This document shows positions 35,201 to 46,839 of a stretch of 64,000 nucleotides of DNA, one piece after another. The stretch covers positions 160,308,627 to 160,372,626 of the forward strand of contig NC_053036.3 in NCBI RefSeq assembly GCF_002575655.3. The letters run 5' to 3'. The notes below the pieces were generated by a model. It saw only the letters and a program-made list of their open reading frames with translations, was not told the origin of the DNA and ran no database searches. The translations under genes were made by a program, and so were the position numbers. Source of the DNA: Aegilops tauschii subsp. strangulata. Taxonomy: Eukaryota > Streptophyta > Magnoliopsida > Poales > Poaceae. Every line of letters starts with the position of its first letter. Within the stretch, counting starts at the first letter, position 1.

Positions 35201-37451
35201 CAGTGAATTCAGGGATTCATTAAAATCACAAGAGAGCTTTAAGGTTTCTAATATGTCAGATACCTAACATGACAGAAATTTAGTATTCAAAGTAGATTTA
35301 TAGTTTACCATTTTGTACTTTTAAAAGGAGTGCATTCCACATTAGTACAATACAAATACTATGACACAAATCAACAACTATGAAAAATGAAAACAATGTA
35401 GCACAAGTAGTGTACTCAACAAAATAATAGCACTGCGTAATAAAATACGAGGAGAGGAGTCGAGTAACTTCATACAAACATACATACAAGGAACTGGACA
35501 GAAGTAAGTAAAATGAATAGAATTAAGTTTATTTTATGAAAAATGCACCTTCTTGAAGAGTTCAAAGGCTGTGTCAGCTTCCAAACCTTTGACATTAAAC
35601 ACGAGCTCTCCCTTAACTCCACGGCAATGAGAGGCCATTTCTTGTTCAATTGTAACGGCAATGATAACATTCTGACGATTAGACCCTGATACCAAGTTAG
35701 CTTTTATGAGATCCCATTCTTCTGTGGACTGCAGTCCATCAATAACAACCAGGCATCTATGCTTTTTCAGAATCTCACGACACTCGACAATGGGATTTCG
35801 GCTTCCCATCGTACACAAGTCCTCAGTCTCACCGGCTTGAAGATATTCAGAACCAAGACTGGAAAGTAAGATTCGAGAGAAGTTCCATAAATTGAAAGGA
35901 TGTGATACATCCACCCAACCATACTTCTGGAATAGGGTGCCTATACAAATTCTGTCGCAGAACATGTTCTTGACGAGAGCTGATTTTCCAACGCCAGCTA
36001 TTCCCCACACGGACATAACTTGGTAGCTCTTGTACCGTGCATTAATTACCTTTAGAGCAAGATCCTTCATTTCCGACTCGCGTCCAACAAGAGGATGCCT
36101 GTTCATCCACTTCTTGGCTGCTTCCTCCTTACAGTTGCCGACTGATACATTCTTGCTGGCAGGTGCATTATTGATTTCCCTGCCTTGATCCACATCATAT
36201 CGAGACCCCTAAACATAAGTAGTAACATATGTTAGTTAATAAGAAATTGAGTACTGTACTTCACTAAATGTGTAATTAGTCTATTCACCAGTAGAAACAA
36301 AAACTGATGAGGTTCTGGCTAGGCTTAATTACCTTTGTAAAGAAGGCGTAAACAGAGTGCTCTGCTGATAGCTGGTTGAGATGCAGCACTTGGTATGGAT
36401 GTCCAACGGACAAGCTTGCTACCTCGAATTGGTGGGTAGGCAAGATGATGCAGCTGCCATTCTTCATGTTTGGAAAGAACCTCCTGATAGCATCCCAGTC
36501 TGCCATGGAGGACACGTCCTCCAGCACAACGAGGTACCTATTGTTCATGACAAGCTGCTCGAAATCCTTGAGGGGTTCTCCTCCTCCCGCGGCCTCCATC
36601 TTCATCAGGACTCGTACACCACCTACGGAGGTCGCGTGCTCCTCGCCAGGAGAGGAGGAAGCTGCATAGAACTGAGCCGTCAAAGACCTGACGAACTGGT
36701 GGGGATCAAAGGGATGCATCAGCTTCACCCAGGCACGACAGACGAAGTTTTGGCAGGTCCCTTTATCAACGTAGGCGTTCCAGGCGATGGATGCCATCCC
36801 AAGATCTTCCCCGCCTCCGGTGCCGGTGCCCCAGATGGAGATGACTCCGAGGTCATGGTCTTTCTTGGGGAGCAGCTGGGTGAGTTCCCCTTTTTGGGTG
36901 ATTCTAAATGCCGCCTCGAAGAGCCTGTTGAACGCCATCGCGCCACCGACAGCATCGCAGGAGGAAACCGGGTCGTGCTCGTCGGCGGCGGCGGCGGGCT
37001 TGGAGCCGGAGTCGTTGATGAGGCTGTAGCGCGTGTTCCTGCTGCTCACGTCCTCCACCCTGGCCTTGAGCCGGTCCAGCTCGTCGACCGCCTCGTCGAG
37101 CGGCAGCGGCGCGAGATCCAGGCAGGGCGCGAGGAGCCAGCTCACGGGGTTGAGAAGGCGGAGCCACCAGCTGTTGTTCTTGTCGAGGTGGACGACGAAC
37201 TCGATGCAGTCCTCCACGTCGTAGGCCAGGTCGCGGATCTGCCGCACCCAGGTCCGCACCACCGGATTCTCCAGGCGGTCGCTGTCGGCGTTGTTGAGGA
37301 AGGCCTGCATCATCTGGAACTCGCCGGTGATGAACACCAGATTGCGCTGCGCGCTCTGCCGCAGCTTGGACTCCTCCTCGATCGCCGCCTGGGCCTTGGT
37401 CAGCGCCCCATCCACCACCGACTTGGCCATGCCCACCACAAGGTCCGCCAT
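32272..37451 (-). CDS. CC-NB-ARC-NB-ARC-LRR immune receptor (NLR)
   Basis: Splice model: exons 36333-37451, 35549-36208 and 32272-34146, all phase 0 with GT..AG borders, giving 1217 aa and no internal stop. The start is ATG at 37451. Residues 1-120 are an Rx-type coiled coil (VEDC at 79-82). Residues about 175-373 form a first NB-ARC with a ruined P-loop (ISIWGTGTGGGEDLG, 205-219; no GK[ST]) but recognisable kinase-2 (YLVVLEDV, 306-313) and RNBS-B. Residues 410-640 form a second NB-ARC with canonical P-loop GIAGVGKSA (442-450), kinase-2 LVVIDG, and GGLPKV (611-616). RNBS-D is CILYLPIFP; the MHD position reads VNG (746-748). LRRs follow to about 1150. It likely senses pathogen effectors in the cytoplasm. 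The CQVNGFF block recalls grass Pik-2/PIK6-NP-like annotations (from memory). A transposon-like sequence starts about 80 bp upstream of the ATG. Confidence 0.9.
34147..35548 (-). other. Intron 2 of the NLR gene (1402 bp)
   Basis: The donor AAG|GTGCAT and acceptor AACAG|GTATCC define it. It is AT-rich. A segment around 34590-34960 (CCCCACGTGTTGCTGCGGGAA onward) has the look of a dispersed grass repeat, but I see no terminal repeats. No coding frame is visible on either strand. Confidence 0.75.
36209..36332 (-). other. Intron 1 of the NLR gene (124 bp)
   Basis: The donor AAAG|GTAATT and acceptor GTTTAG|GGGTCT flank a short AT-rich intron. It falls between RNBS-C of the first NB-ARC and the linker to the second NB-ARC, so each NB-ARC half starts in its own exon. 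Confidence 0.85.
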
Positions 37452-37531
37452 GGCTCCGCCGCCTACCTACCAAGCTTACAGTCTATGTTCAAGACCACAT
37501 ACTACTTCACTCCTCGCGCTGCTTTCAATTA

Positions 37532-38673
37532 GATCATCTACAGCTGGCAAATCCGCCCCTATACGCGCGTCCGTGGACATCCCCGCCGGCCCCTCATATA
37601 TTACACTACTCATCCACATATCTCAAAATTGTGATCCTCAAATTCATGTAATCAGTGCGCGCCAATTATACAATACAAATTATCTTAATTCAATAATTCG
37701 CAACAAAGCAAAGCAAATTATAATTTAACAAACCGGACATGCCAAAATGAATTCAATGTCCGAGCGTGATGGATGGCTTGAGATCGGATATTGTGCCAAC
37801 TTCAAATGCGGGGGTGGCCTCCAATTCATACTCCACTTCGGTTGGATCTTCATTGTCATTGATCATGTTCGAGAAGAACGCCTACTACATGATTATGGTT
37901 TGCAAACATTCATCATGTGCGAAAATGAATTAGTGGTCTATGCAAAAATCTGATCGGATAGGAGCAAAGAAAACGTGTCGACTCTTGTTCGGTCATTCCG
38001 TCGAACATGTCGAGGGCAGCCCGGGCGCTGCCGGTGTCCGTGCTCATCTGTGCCCGGAAAGCTGCGGTGAGTCACATACGTCGACCGCCGACATCTGCGT
38101 GGGTGGAAAGCTCTCCGGAATGGCCCAGCCGGCCGTTGAATCCTCCTTTGTCCCAACGGGGTCGGACGGCGTAATCCGCGTCGGCGCTCGGATGGAAGAG
38201 GTGCGGGGTTCTGGGCGCAGCGGAGGAGAGAACTGCTCCACCATGTTCGAACCTCCCTGCGCCACCGCCGCTGCCTCCCTCTCTCGCTGCCGGCGTAGCC
38301 GCAACTTCCGGGCGACGTTCCCCGCCTTGCAAGTCGGAGCCGACAAAGGGACGCCGACGGACGAGGCGGACTGCGTCTCCATCGCGGCGGTCTGGGACGG
38401 GCTGGACGACATCTGTAGCGATGGACCGGGACTGGTGGTGAGGATTGAGAGCAAGGGTGGAGGACGACGAGGGTTCAGGCACGGGAAAGGTTGGACGGGC
38501 GGCGGATGGAGGAGGAAGGGTTTGGTGGATTTGGTGCAATTTGCGGTGGGGTCTGGCTGTTGGGTCCGACGTGGCGGTCGTGCCCTGGCGCCCTCATATC
38601 CACCCCATATTTGGGCTGGATATGAGAGGTGCCGGTCAGCCCGGGCGTTTGAGGCCCGTTTAAGGAGCTCGTC
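37532..38673 (-). mobile_element. Decayed Harbinger-like DNA transposon fragment upstream of the NLR
   Basis: The left end GATCATCTACAGC follows a TTA trinucleotide (37529-37531), the type of target site used by PIF/Harbinger elements. A GC-rich right part (38000-38670) holds minus frames rich in Arg/Gln (KLRLRRQREREAA) that resemble the Myb-like or trihelix protein carried by such elements in grasses. No intact transposase is seen, and the right end is lost where the BARE-type LTR begins at 38674. The superfamily is inference. The long plus frame at 37940-38779 is antisense noise that runs into the LTR. Confidence 0.38.
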
Positions 38674-39351
38674 TGTTGGGAACGTTGCAAGGAAAACAAA
38701 AAAATTCTACGCACACGCAATGATCTATCCATGGAGATGCATAGCAACGAAGGGAGAGTTTGTCTACGTACCCTCGTAGACCGTAAGCGGAAGCGTTTAG
38801 TGACGCGGTTGATGTAGTCAAACTTCTTCATGCTTCAACCGATCAAGTACCGAACGTACGACACCTTCGAGTTCTGCACACGTTCAGCTCGATGACGTCC
38901 TCACCTTCTTGATCCAGCAATACGGGCGAAGTAGTGGATGAGTTCTGGCAACACGACGGCGTGGTGAGGGTGATGGTGAAGTGATCTCCGCAGGACTTCG
39001 CCTAAGCACTACAAAAATATGACCGGAGGTGTAAACGATGGAGGGGGGCGCCGCACACGGCTAAGACATTGTCTCTTATGCGCTAGGCGCCCCCTCCCAC
39101 ATATATATAGATGGGAGGGAGGGAGGAGCAACCAAGGGGGGCCTAAGTAGGAGGAATCCTACTTGAGGTCTCTCCCAAGGTGGCGCCCCCTGCCATGTAT
39201 AGGAGTGGGGGAAAGGCAGGAGAGGGTGGCGCCTCCCCCCCTTTCCTTTCTCCCATGAAAGGGAAAGGCAGGAGGGGCTAGCCCTCCCCCTTTTCCTTTC
39301 CTAGGGCTGGCCAAACAAGGGAGGAGGCACACCAGCCCCTTTTGGGCTGAT

Positions 39352-40749
39352 TGATAACCCACAAGTATAGGGGATCGCAACAGTTTTCGAGGGTAGAATA
39401 TTCAACCCAAAATTATTGATTCGACACAAGGGGAGCCAAAGAATATTCTCAAGTATTAGCAGTTGAGTTGTCAATTCAACCACACCTGGATAACTTAGTA
39501 TCTGCAGCAAAGTATTTAGTAGCAAAGTAGTATAGAAGTAACAGTAACTGTGGCAAAAGTAATGGTGATAGTTTTGTAGTGATTGTAACAGTAGCAATGG
39601 AAAAGTAAATAAGCGAAGAACAATATGTGAAAAGCTTGTAGGCATTGGATCAGTGATGGAGAATTATGCCGGATGCGATTATTCATGCAACAGTTATAAC
39701 ATAGGGTGACACAGAACTAGCTCCAATTCATCAATGTAATGTAGGCATGTATTCCGAATATAGTCATACGTGCTTATGGAAAAGAACTTGCATGCCATCT
39801 TTTGTCCTACCCTCCCGTGGCAGCGGGATCCTAATGGAAACTAAGGGATATTAAGGCCTCCTTTTAATAGAGTACCGGACCAAAGCATTAACACATAGTG
39901 AATACATGAACTCCTCAAACTACGGTCATCACCGTGAGTGGTCCCGATTATTGTCACTTCGGGGTTGCCGGATCATAACACATAGTAGGTGACTAATGAC
40001 TTGCAAGATAGGATCAAGAACTCACATATATTCATGAAAACATAATAGGTTCAGATCTGAAATCATGGCACTCGGGCCCTAGTGACAAGCATTAAGCATA
40101 GCAAAGTCATAGCAACATCAATCTCAGAACATAGTGGATACTAGGGATCAAACCCTAACAAAACTAACTCGATTACATGATAAATCTCATCCAACCCATC
40201 ACCGTCCAGCAAGCCTACGATGGAATTACTCATGCACGGCGGTGAGCATCATGAAATTAGTGATGGAGGATGGTTGATGATGACGATGGCGACGGATTCC
40301 CCTCTCCGGAGCCCCGAACGGACTCCAGATCAGCCCTCCCGAGAGAGATTAGGGCTTGGCGGCGGCTCCATATCGTAAAACGCGATGAATCCTTCTCTCT
40401 GATTTTTTCTCCCCGAACACGAATATATAGAGTTGGAGTTGAGGTCGGTGGAGCTCCAGGGGGCCCACGAGGCAGGGGCGCGCCCAGGGGGTAGGCGCGC
40501 CCCCACCCTCGTGGACAGGGTGTGGGCCCCTGGCCTTGATTCTTTCGCCAGTATTTTTTATTAATTCCAAAAATAATCTCCGTGATTTTCAGGTCATTTC
40601 GAGAACTTTTATTTCTGCACAAAAATAACACCATGGCAATTCTGCTGAAAACAGCGTCAGTCTGGGTTAGTTCCATTCAAATCATGCAAGTTAGAGTCCA
40701 AAACAAGGGCAAAAGTGTTTGGAAAAGTAGATACGGCGGAGACGTATCA
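39352..40749 (-). repeat. Solo LTR nested in the BARE-type 3-prime LTR
   Basis: This 1398 bp insertion starts TGATAACCC and ends GACGTATCA on the plus strand. The flanks read CTGAT (39347-39351) and CTGGT (40750-40754), a 5 bp target duplication with one mismatch. Removing it restores the continuous LTR sequence GGGCTGGTCTGTCCC. There is no internal domain, so it is a solo LTR left by recombination. The family is not assigned. Confidence 0.78.
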
Positions 40750-41834
40750 CTGGTCTGTCCCCTCCTTTGGCCCATTAAGCTCATATACATGCCGGGGGTG
40801 CTTGGAACCCCTTTCGGTGACCCGATTTCTTCCCGGTACGTCCTGAAACACTTTCGGTGTCCAAATAACATCGTCCTATATATCAATCTTTACCTCTCGG
40901 TCATTTAGAGACTCCTCGTCATGTCCGTGATCTCATCCGGGACTCCGAACAACATTCAGTCACCAAAACATATAACTCATATAACACTATATCGTCAATG
41001 AACGTTAAGCGTGCGGACCCTACGGGTTCGAGAACTATGTAGACATGACCGAGACACCTCTCCGGTCAATAACCAATAGCGGAACATGGATGCCCATATT
41101 GGCTCCTAAATATTCTACGAAGATCTTTATCGGTCGAACCGTTATGACAACATACGTAATTCCCTTTGTCCATCGGCATGTTACTTGCCTGAGATTCGAT
41201 CATCGGTATCTCTATACCTAGTTCAATCTCGTTACCGGCAAGTCTCTTTACTCGTTCTGTAATACATAACCTCATGACTAACTCCTTATTAGTCATTTGC
41301 TTGCAAGCTTATGATGTGTATTACCGAGAGGGCCCAGAGATACCTCTCTGAAACTCGGAGTGACAAATCCTAATCTTGATCTATGCCAACTCAACAAACA
41401 CCTTCGGAGATACCTGTAGAGCATATTTATGATCACCCAGTTACGTTGTGACGTTTGATAGCACACAAGGTATTCCTCCGGTATCCGGGAGTTGCATAAT
41501 CTCATAGTCGAAGGAATATGTATTTGACATGAAGAAAGCAATAGCAATAAACTGAACGATCATTATGCTAAGCTAACAGGTGGGTCTTGTCCATCGCATC
41601 ATTCTCCTAATGATGTGATCCCGTTATCAAATGACAACACATGTCTATGGTTGGGAAACCTTAACCATCTTTGATCAGTAGAGGCATACTAGGGACACGG
41701 TATTTGTTTATGTATTCACACATGTATTTAAGTTTCCGACCAATACAATTCTAGCATGAATAATAAACCTTTATCATGAATAAGGAAATATAAAATAACA
41801 AATTTATTATTGCCTCTAGGGCATATTTCCTTCA

Positions 41835-41846
41835 GTCTCCCACTTG
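41835..41846 (-). promoter_or_regulatory. Polypurine tract of BARE-type element
   Basis: On the minus strand the bases AAGTGGGAGAC directly precede the 3-prime LTR, the standard BARE/Angela polypurine tract. Confidence 0.75.
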
Positions 41847-42058
41847 CACTAAAGTCAATAATCTAGAACACATCACCATGTGATTAACACTCATAGTTCA
41901 CATCGCCATGTGACCAACACCCAAAGAGTTTACTAGAGTCAATAATCTAGTTCACATCACCATGTGATTAACACCCAAAGAGTACTAAGGTGTGATCATG
42001 TTTTGTTTGTGAGAGAAGTTTAGTCAACGTGTTTGCCATATTCAGATCTGAATGTATT

Positions 42059-43597
42059 TGATACGTCTCTGTCGTATCTATAATTTTTGATTGTTCCATG
42101 CCAATATTATTCAACTTTCATATACTTTTGGCAACTTTTTATATTATTTTTGGGACTAACATATTGATCCAGTGCCCAGTGCCAGTTCCTGTTTGTTGCA
42201 TGTTTTATGTTTCGCATAAACCCCATATCAAACGGAATCCAAACGGGATAAAAACGGACGGAAAATATTTTTGGAATATTTGGAGAATTCCGGAAGAAGA
42301 ATCAACACGAGGCGGTGCCCGAGGGGGGCACGAGGCAGGGGGCGCGCCCCACCCCCCTGGGCGCGCCCCTGACCCTCGTGGGACCCCCGTTAGGCGGTTG
42401 CTGCTCTACTTTGGACGCAAGAAAACTAATTTTCGGAGAAAATCTGGGCGAAGGTTTCAATCCAATAGGAGTTATGGATCTCCATATATACACGAAACGG
42501 TGAAAAGGCAGCAGGGGAGAACGCAGAAACAGAGAGAGACAGAGAGACAAATCCAATCTCGGAGGGGCTCTCGCCCCTCCCATGCCATGGAGGCCAAGGA
42601 CCAGAGGAGAAACCCTTCTCCCATCTAGGGAGGAGGTCAAGGAAGAAGAAGAAGAAGAAGGGGGACCCTCTCCCCTTCTCTTCCGGGGGCGCCGGAACGC
42701 TGCCGTGGCCACCACCATCATCACCACGATCTTCACCAACACCTCCGCCATCTTCACCAACATCTCCATCACTTTCCCCCATCTATCTACAGCGGTCCAC
42801 TCTCTCGCAACCCGCTGTACCCTCTACTTGAACATGGTGCTTTATGCTTCATATTATTATCCAATGATGTGTTGCCATCCTATGATGTTTGAGTAGATTT
42901 TCGTTGTCCTATCGGTGGTTGATGAATTGCTATGATTGATTTAATTTGCTTGTGATTATGTTGCTGTCCTTTGGTGCCCATCATATGAGTGCGCATATGG
43001 ATCACACCATAGGGTTAGTTGTATGTTGATAGGACTATGTATTGGAGGGCAAGAGTGACAGAAGCTTCAGCCTAGCATAGAAATTGATGCATACGGGATT
43101 GAAGGGGGGCCAATATATCTTAATGCTATGGTTGGGTTTTACCTTAATGAACGTTAGTAGTTGCGGACGCTTGCTAATACTTCCAATCATAAGTGTATAG
43201 AATTCCAAGTCAGGGATGACATGCTAGCAGTGGCCTCTCCCACATAATACTTGCTATCGGTCTAGTAAAGTAGTCAATTGCTTAGAGACAATTTCGCAAC
43301 TCCTACCACCACTTTTCCACACTCGCTATATTTACTTTATTGTGTCTTTATCTAAACAGCCCCTAGTTTTTATTTACGTGCTCTTTATATTCTTGCAAAC
43401 CTATCCAACAACACCTACAAAGTACTTCTAGTTTCATACTTGTTCTAGGTAAAGCGAACGCTAAGCGTGCGTAGAGTTGTATCGGTGGTCGATAGAACTT
43501 GAGGGAATATTTGTTCTACCTTTAGCTCCTCGTTGGGTTCGACACTCTTACTTATCGAAAGAGGCTACAATTGATCCCCTATACTAGTGGGTTATCA
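42059..43597 (+). repeat. Solo LTR nested in the BARE-type interior
   Basis: This 1539 bp insertion starts TGATACGTCTCTGTCG and ends AGTGGGTTATCA. A perfect 5 bp duplication GTATT flanks it (42054-42058 and 43598-43602). Its terminal 20 bases resemble the other solo LTR in this element, but the bodies differ and the orientation is opposite. A GAA microsatellite lies near 42637-42660. No retroelement gene is inside, so it is a solo LTR. Confidence 0.85.
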
Positions 43598-43730
43598 GTA
43601 TTTTGTATTTCTATATCCACAATGCTCTGCATGGAGCTACTCTTGCTAATTGCTCGCACTTTCAATATGTATCCAGATTGAGACTCAGAGTCATCTAAAT
43701 TGGTGTTAAAGCTTGCATAGCCGTAACCCT

Positions 43731-45966
43731 TTACGGCGAACTCTTTATCATCTCCATAACCGAGAAATATTTCCTTAGTCCTCTTAGGTAGCTAAGGATC
43801 ATTTTGACCGTTATCCAGTGATCTACTCCTAGATCACTATTGTACCCCCCTGCCAAACTCATGGCAAGGTACACAATAGGTCTGGTACACAACATGGTAT
43901 ACTTTATAGAACCTATGGCTGAGGCATATGGAATGACTTTCATTCTCTCTCTATCTTCTGTTGTGGTCGGGCTTTGAGTCTTACTCAACTTCACACCTTG
44001 CAATACAGGCAAGAACCCTTTCTTTGACTGATCTATTTTGAACTTATTCAAAAAAATTGTCAAGGTATGTGCTTTGTGAAAGTGTTATTAAGCGTTTTGA
44101 TCTATCTCTATAGATCTTAATGCCCAATATATAAGCAGCTTCACTGAGGTCTTTCATTGAAAAATTCTTATTCAAGTATCCTATTATGATATCTAGAAAT
44201 TCTATATCATTTCCAATCAACAATATGTCATCTACATATAATATCAGAAATGCTATAGAGCTCCCACTCACTTTCTTGTAAATACAGCCTTCACGAAAAG
44301 TCTGTATAAAACCATATGCTTTGATCACCTCATCGAAGCATATATTCCAACTCTGAGATGCTTGCACCAGTCCATAGATGGATCGCTGGAGCTTGCACAC
44401 TTTGTTTCGGACGGACTTAAGCATCGCTACGGGTGAGAAATTCTCATCATAGTCAACCCCTTGAACTTGTCGAAAACCTTTTGCGACAAGTCGAGCTTTG
44501 TAGACAGTAACATTACAATCAACGTCAGTCTTCTTCTTGAAGATCCATTTATTCTCTATGGCTTGCCAATCATCGGGCAAATCCACCAAAGTCCATACTT
44601 TGTTCTCATACATGGATCCTATCTCAGATTTCATGGCCTCAAGCAATCTGTCGGAATCTGGGCTCATCATAGCTTCTTCATAGTTTGTAGGTTCGCCACG
44701 GTCTAATAACATGACTTCCAGGACAGGATTATCGTACCTCTCTAGTGTGGATCGTGCTCTGGTCGACCTACGAGGTTCAGTAGTAACTTGATCTGAAGTT
44801 TCATGATCTTTATCATTTGCTTCCTCTCTAGTTGGTGTAGGCATCACGGGAACAGTTTTCTGTGATGTGCTACTTTCCAATTTGAGAGAAGGTACAATTA
44901 CCTCATCAAGTTCTACTTTCCTCCCACTCACTTCTTTCGAGAGAAACTCCTCAAGAAAGGACCCGTTCTTGGCAACAAAAATCTTGCCTTCGGATCTGTG
45001 GTAGAAGGTGTACCCAATTGTTTCTTTAGGGTATCCTATGAAGACACACTTCTTCGATTTAGGTTCGAGCTTATCAGGCTGTAGCCTTTTTACATAAGCA
45101 TCACATCCCCAAACTTTAAGAAACGACAGCTTATGTTTCTTGCCAAACCATACTTCATACGGTGTCTTCTCAACGGATTTAGACGGTGCCCTATCTAACG
45201 TGGATGCGGCTATCTCTAATGCATAACCCCAAAACGATAGTGGTAAATCAGTAAGAGACATCATAGAACGCACCATATATAATAAAGTGCGGTTACGATG
45301 TTCGGACACACCATTATGCTGTGGTGTTCCAGGTGGCGTGAGTTGTGAAACAATTCCACGTTGTTTTAAATGAAGGCCAAACTCGTAACTCAAATATTCG
45401 CCTTCGCGGTCATATTGTAGAAACTTTATTTTCTTGTTACGATGATTCTCCACTTCACTCTGAAATTCTTTTAACTTTTCAAATGTTTCAGACTTGTGTT
45501 TTATCAAGTAGATATACCCATATCTACTCAAATCATCTATGAAGGTGAGAAAATAATGATACTCGTCGCGTGCTTCAACACTCATCGGCCTGCATACATC
45601 AGTATGTATTATTTTCAGTAAGTCATTAGCTCGCTCCTTTGTTCTGGAGAACGGAGTTTTAGTCATCTTGCCCATGAGGCATGGTTCGCAAGAATCAACT
45701 GATTCCAAAAGTCTATCTGCATGGAGTTTCTTCATGCGCTTTACACCAATATGACCTAAACGGCAGTGCCACAAGTATGTTGCACTATCATTATCAACTT
45801 TGCATCTTTTGACATCAATATTATGAATATGTGCATCACTATGATCGAGATTCAATAGACCATTCACATTGGATGTATGACCATATAAGGTTTTATTCAT
45901 GTAAACAGAATAACAATTATTCTCTAACTTTAAATGAATAATCGTATTGCAATAAACATGATCCAA
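43731..45966 (-). pseudogene. pol: BARE-type pol (integrase, RT), internally deleted
   Basis: The long frame (45966 to 44044) carries the GAG-pre zinc region (WHCRLGHIG, CEPCLMGK), integrase (HTDVC, QYDREGEY, NGVSEHRNRTLL), then RT starting KWIFKKK. Right after SPVAMLKSVR the sequence jumps to CKLQRSIYGL, removing about 50 residues that normally contain the first RT catalytic Asp (DVKTAFLNG block). The second motif LILYVDDILL is intact. RNase H continues in another frame (44063 to 43731). The nested solo LTR lies just downstream. The protein would be unable to polymerise DNA. Confidence 0.85.
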
Positions 45967-46254
45967 TCATATTCATGCTCGACGCAAACACCAAATAACA
46001 TTTATTTAGGTTCAACACTAATCCCGAAGGTAGAGTGGGTGTGCGATGGTGATCGTATCAACCTTGGAATAAATTCCAACACCATCGTCACCTCGCCCTT
46101 AACTAGTCTCTATTTATTCGGTGACTCCTGTTTCGAGTTACTAATCTTAGAAACTGAACCGGTATCAAATAACCAGGGGTTACTAAAAACACTAGTAAGG
46201 TACACATCAATAACCTGTATATCAAATATACCTTTGTTCACTTTGCCATCCTTC

Positions 46255-46833
46255 TTATCCGCCAAATGTTTGGGGCAGTTCCGCTTCTAGTGACCTTTCC
46301 CTTTGCAGTAGAAAGCACTCAGTTTTAGGCTTAGGTCCAGCTTTGGGCTTCTTCACGGGAGTGGCAACTTGCTTGCCATTCTTCTTGAAGTTCCCTTTCT
46401 TTCCCTTTGCCCTTTTCTTGAAACTAGTGGTCTTGTTAACCATCAACACTTGGTGCTCTTTCTTGATTTCTACCTTCGCCGATTTCAGCATCGCGAAGAA
46501 CTCGGGAATCGTTTTCGTCATCCCTTGCATATTATAGTTTATCACAAAGTTCGAGTAGCTTGGTGATACTGGCTAGAGAACTCTGTCAATCACTATCTTA
46601 TCTGGAAGATTAACTCCCACTTGATTCAAGCGATTGTAGTACCCAGACATTCTGAGCACATGATCACTGGCTGAGCTATTCTCCTCCATCTTGTAGGCAA
46701 AGTACTTGTCAGAGGTCTCATACCTCTCGACACGGGCATGAGTCTGAAATACCAATTTCAGCTCTTGGAACATCTCATATGCTCTGTGGCGTTCAAAACA
46801 TTTTTGAAGTCCCGGTTCTAAGCCGTAAAGCAT
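46255..46833 (-). pseudogene. gag: BARE-type gag relic
   Basis: Two frames (46833 to 46573 and 46545 to 46255) match the BARE/Angela gag: LKLVFQTHARVERYETSDK with SDHVLRMSGYYNRL, then a Lys-rich basic stretch (KKRAKGKKGNFKKNGK) leading to the nucleocapsid. The CCHC knuckle expected after KPKTEC is destroyed by a frameshift (reads CFLLQRERSLE). A stop separates the two frames. Confidence 0.75.
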
Positions 46834-46839
46834 GGTGCA

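Noticed and set aside
36381..37532. 383-codon plus-strand open frame
   Set aside because: It is the antisense of NLR exon 1. The NLR strand has recognisable domains and splice sites; this frame has none.
37940..38779. 279-codon plus-strand open frame
   Set aside because: It runs from the transposon-like sequence into the BARE-type LTR, so it crosses an insertion junction, and it shows no domain.
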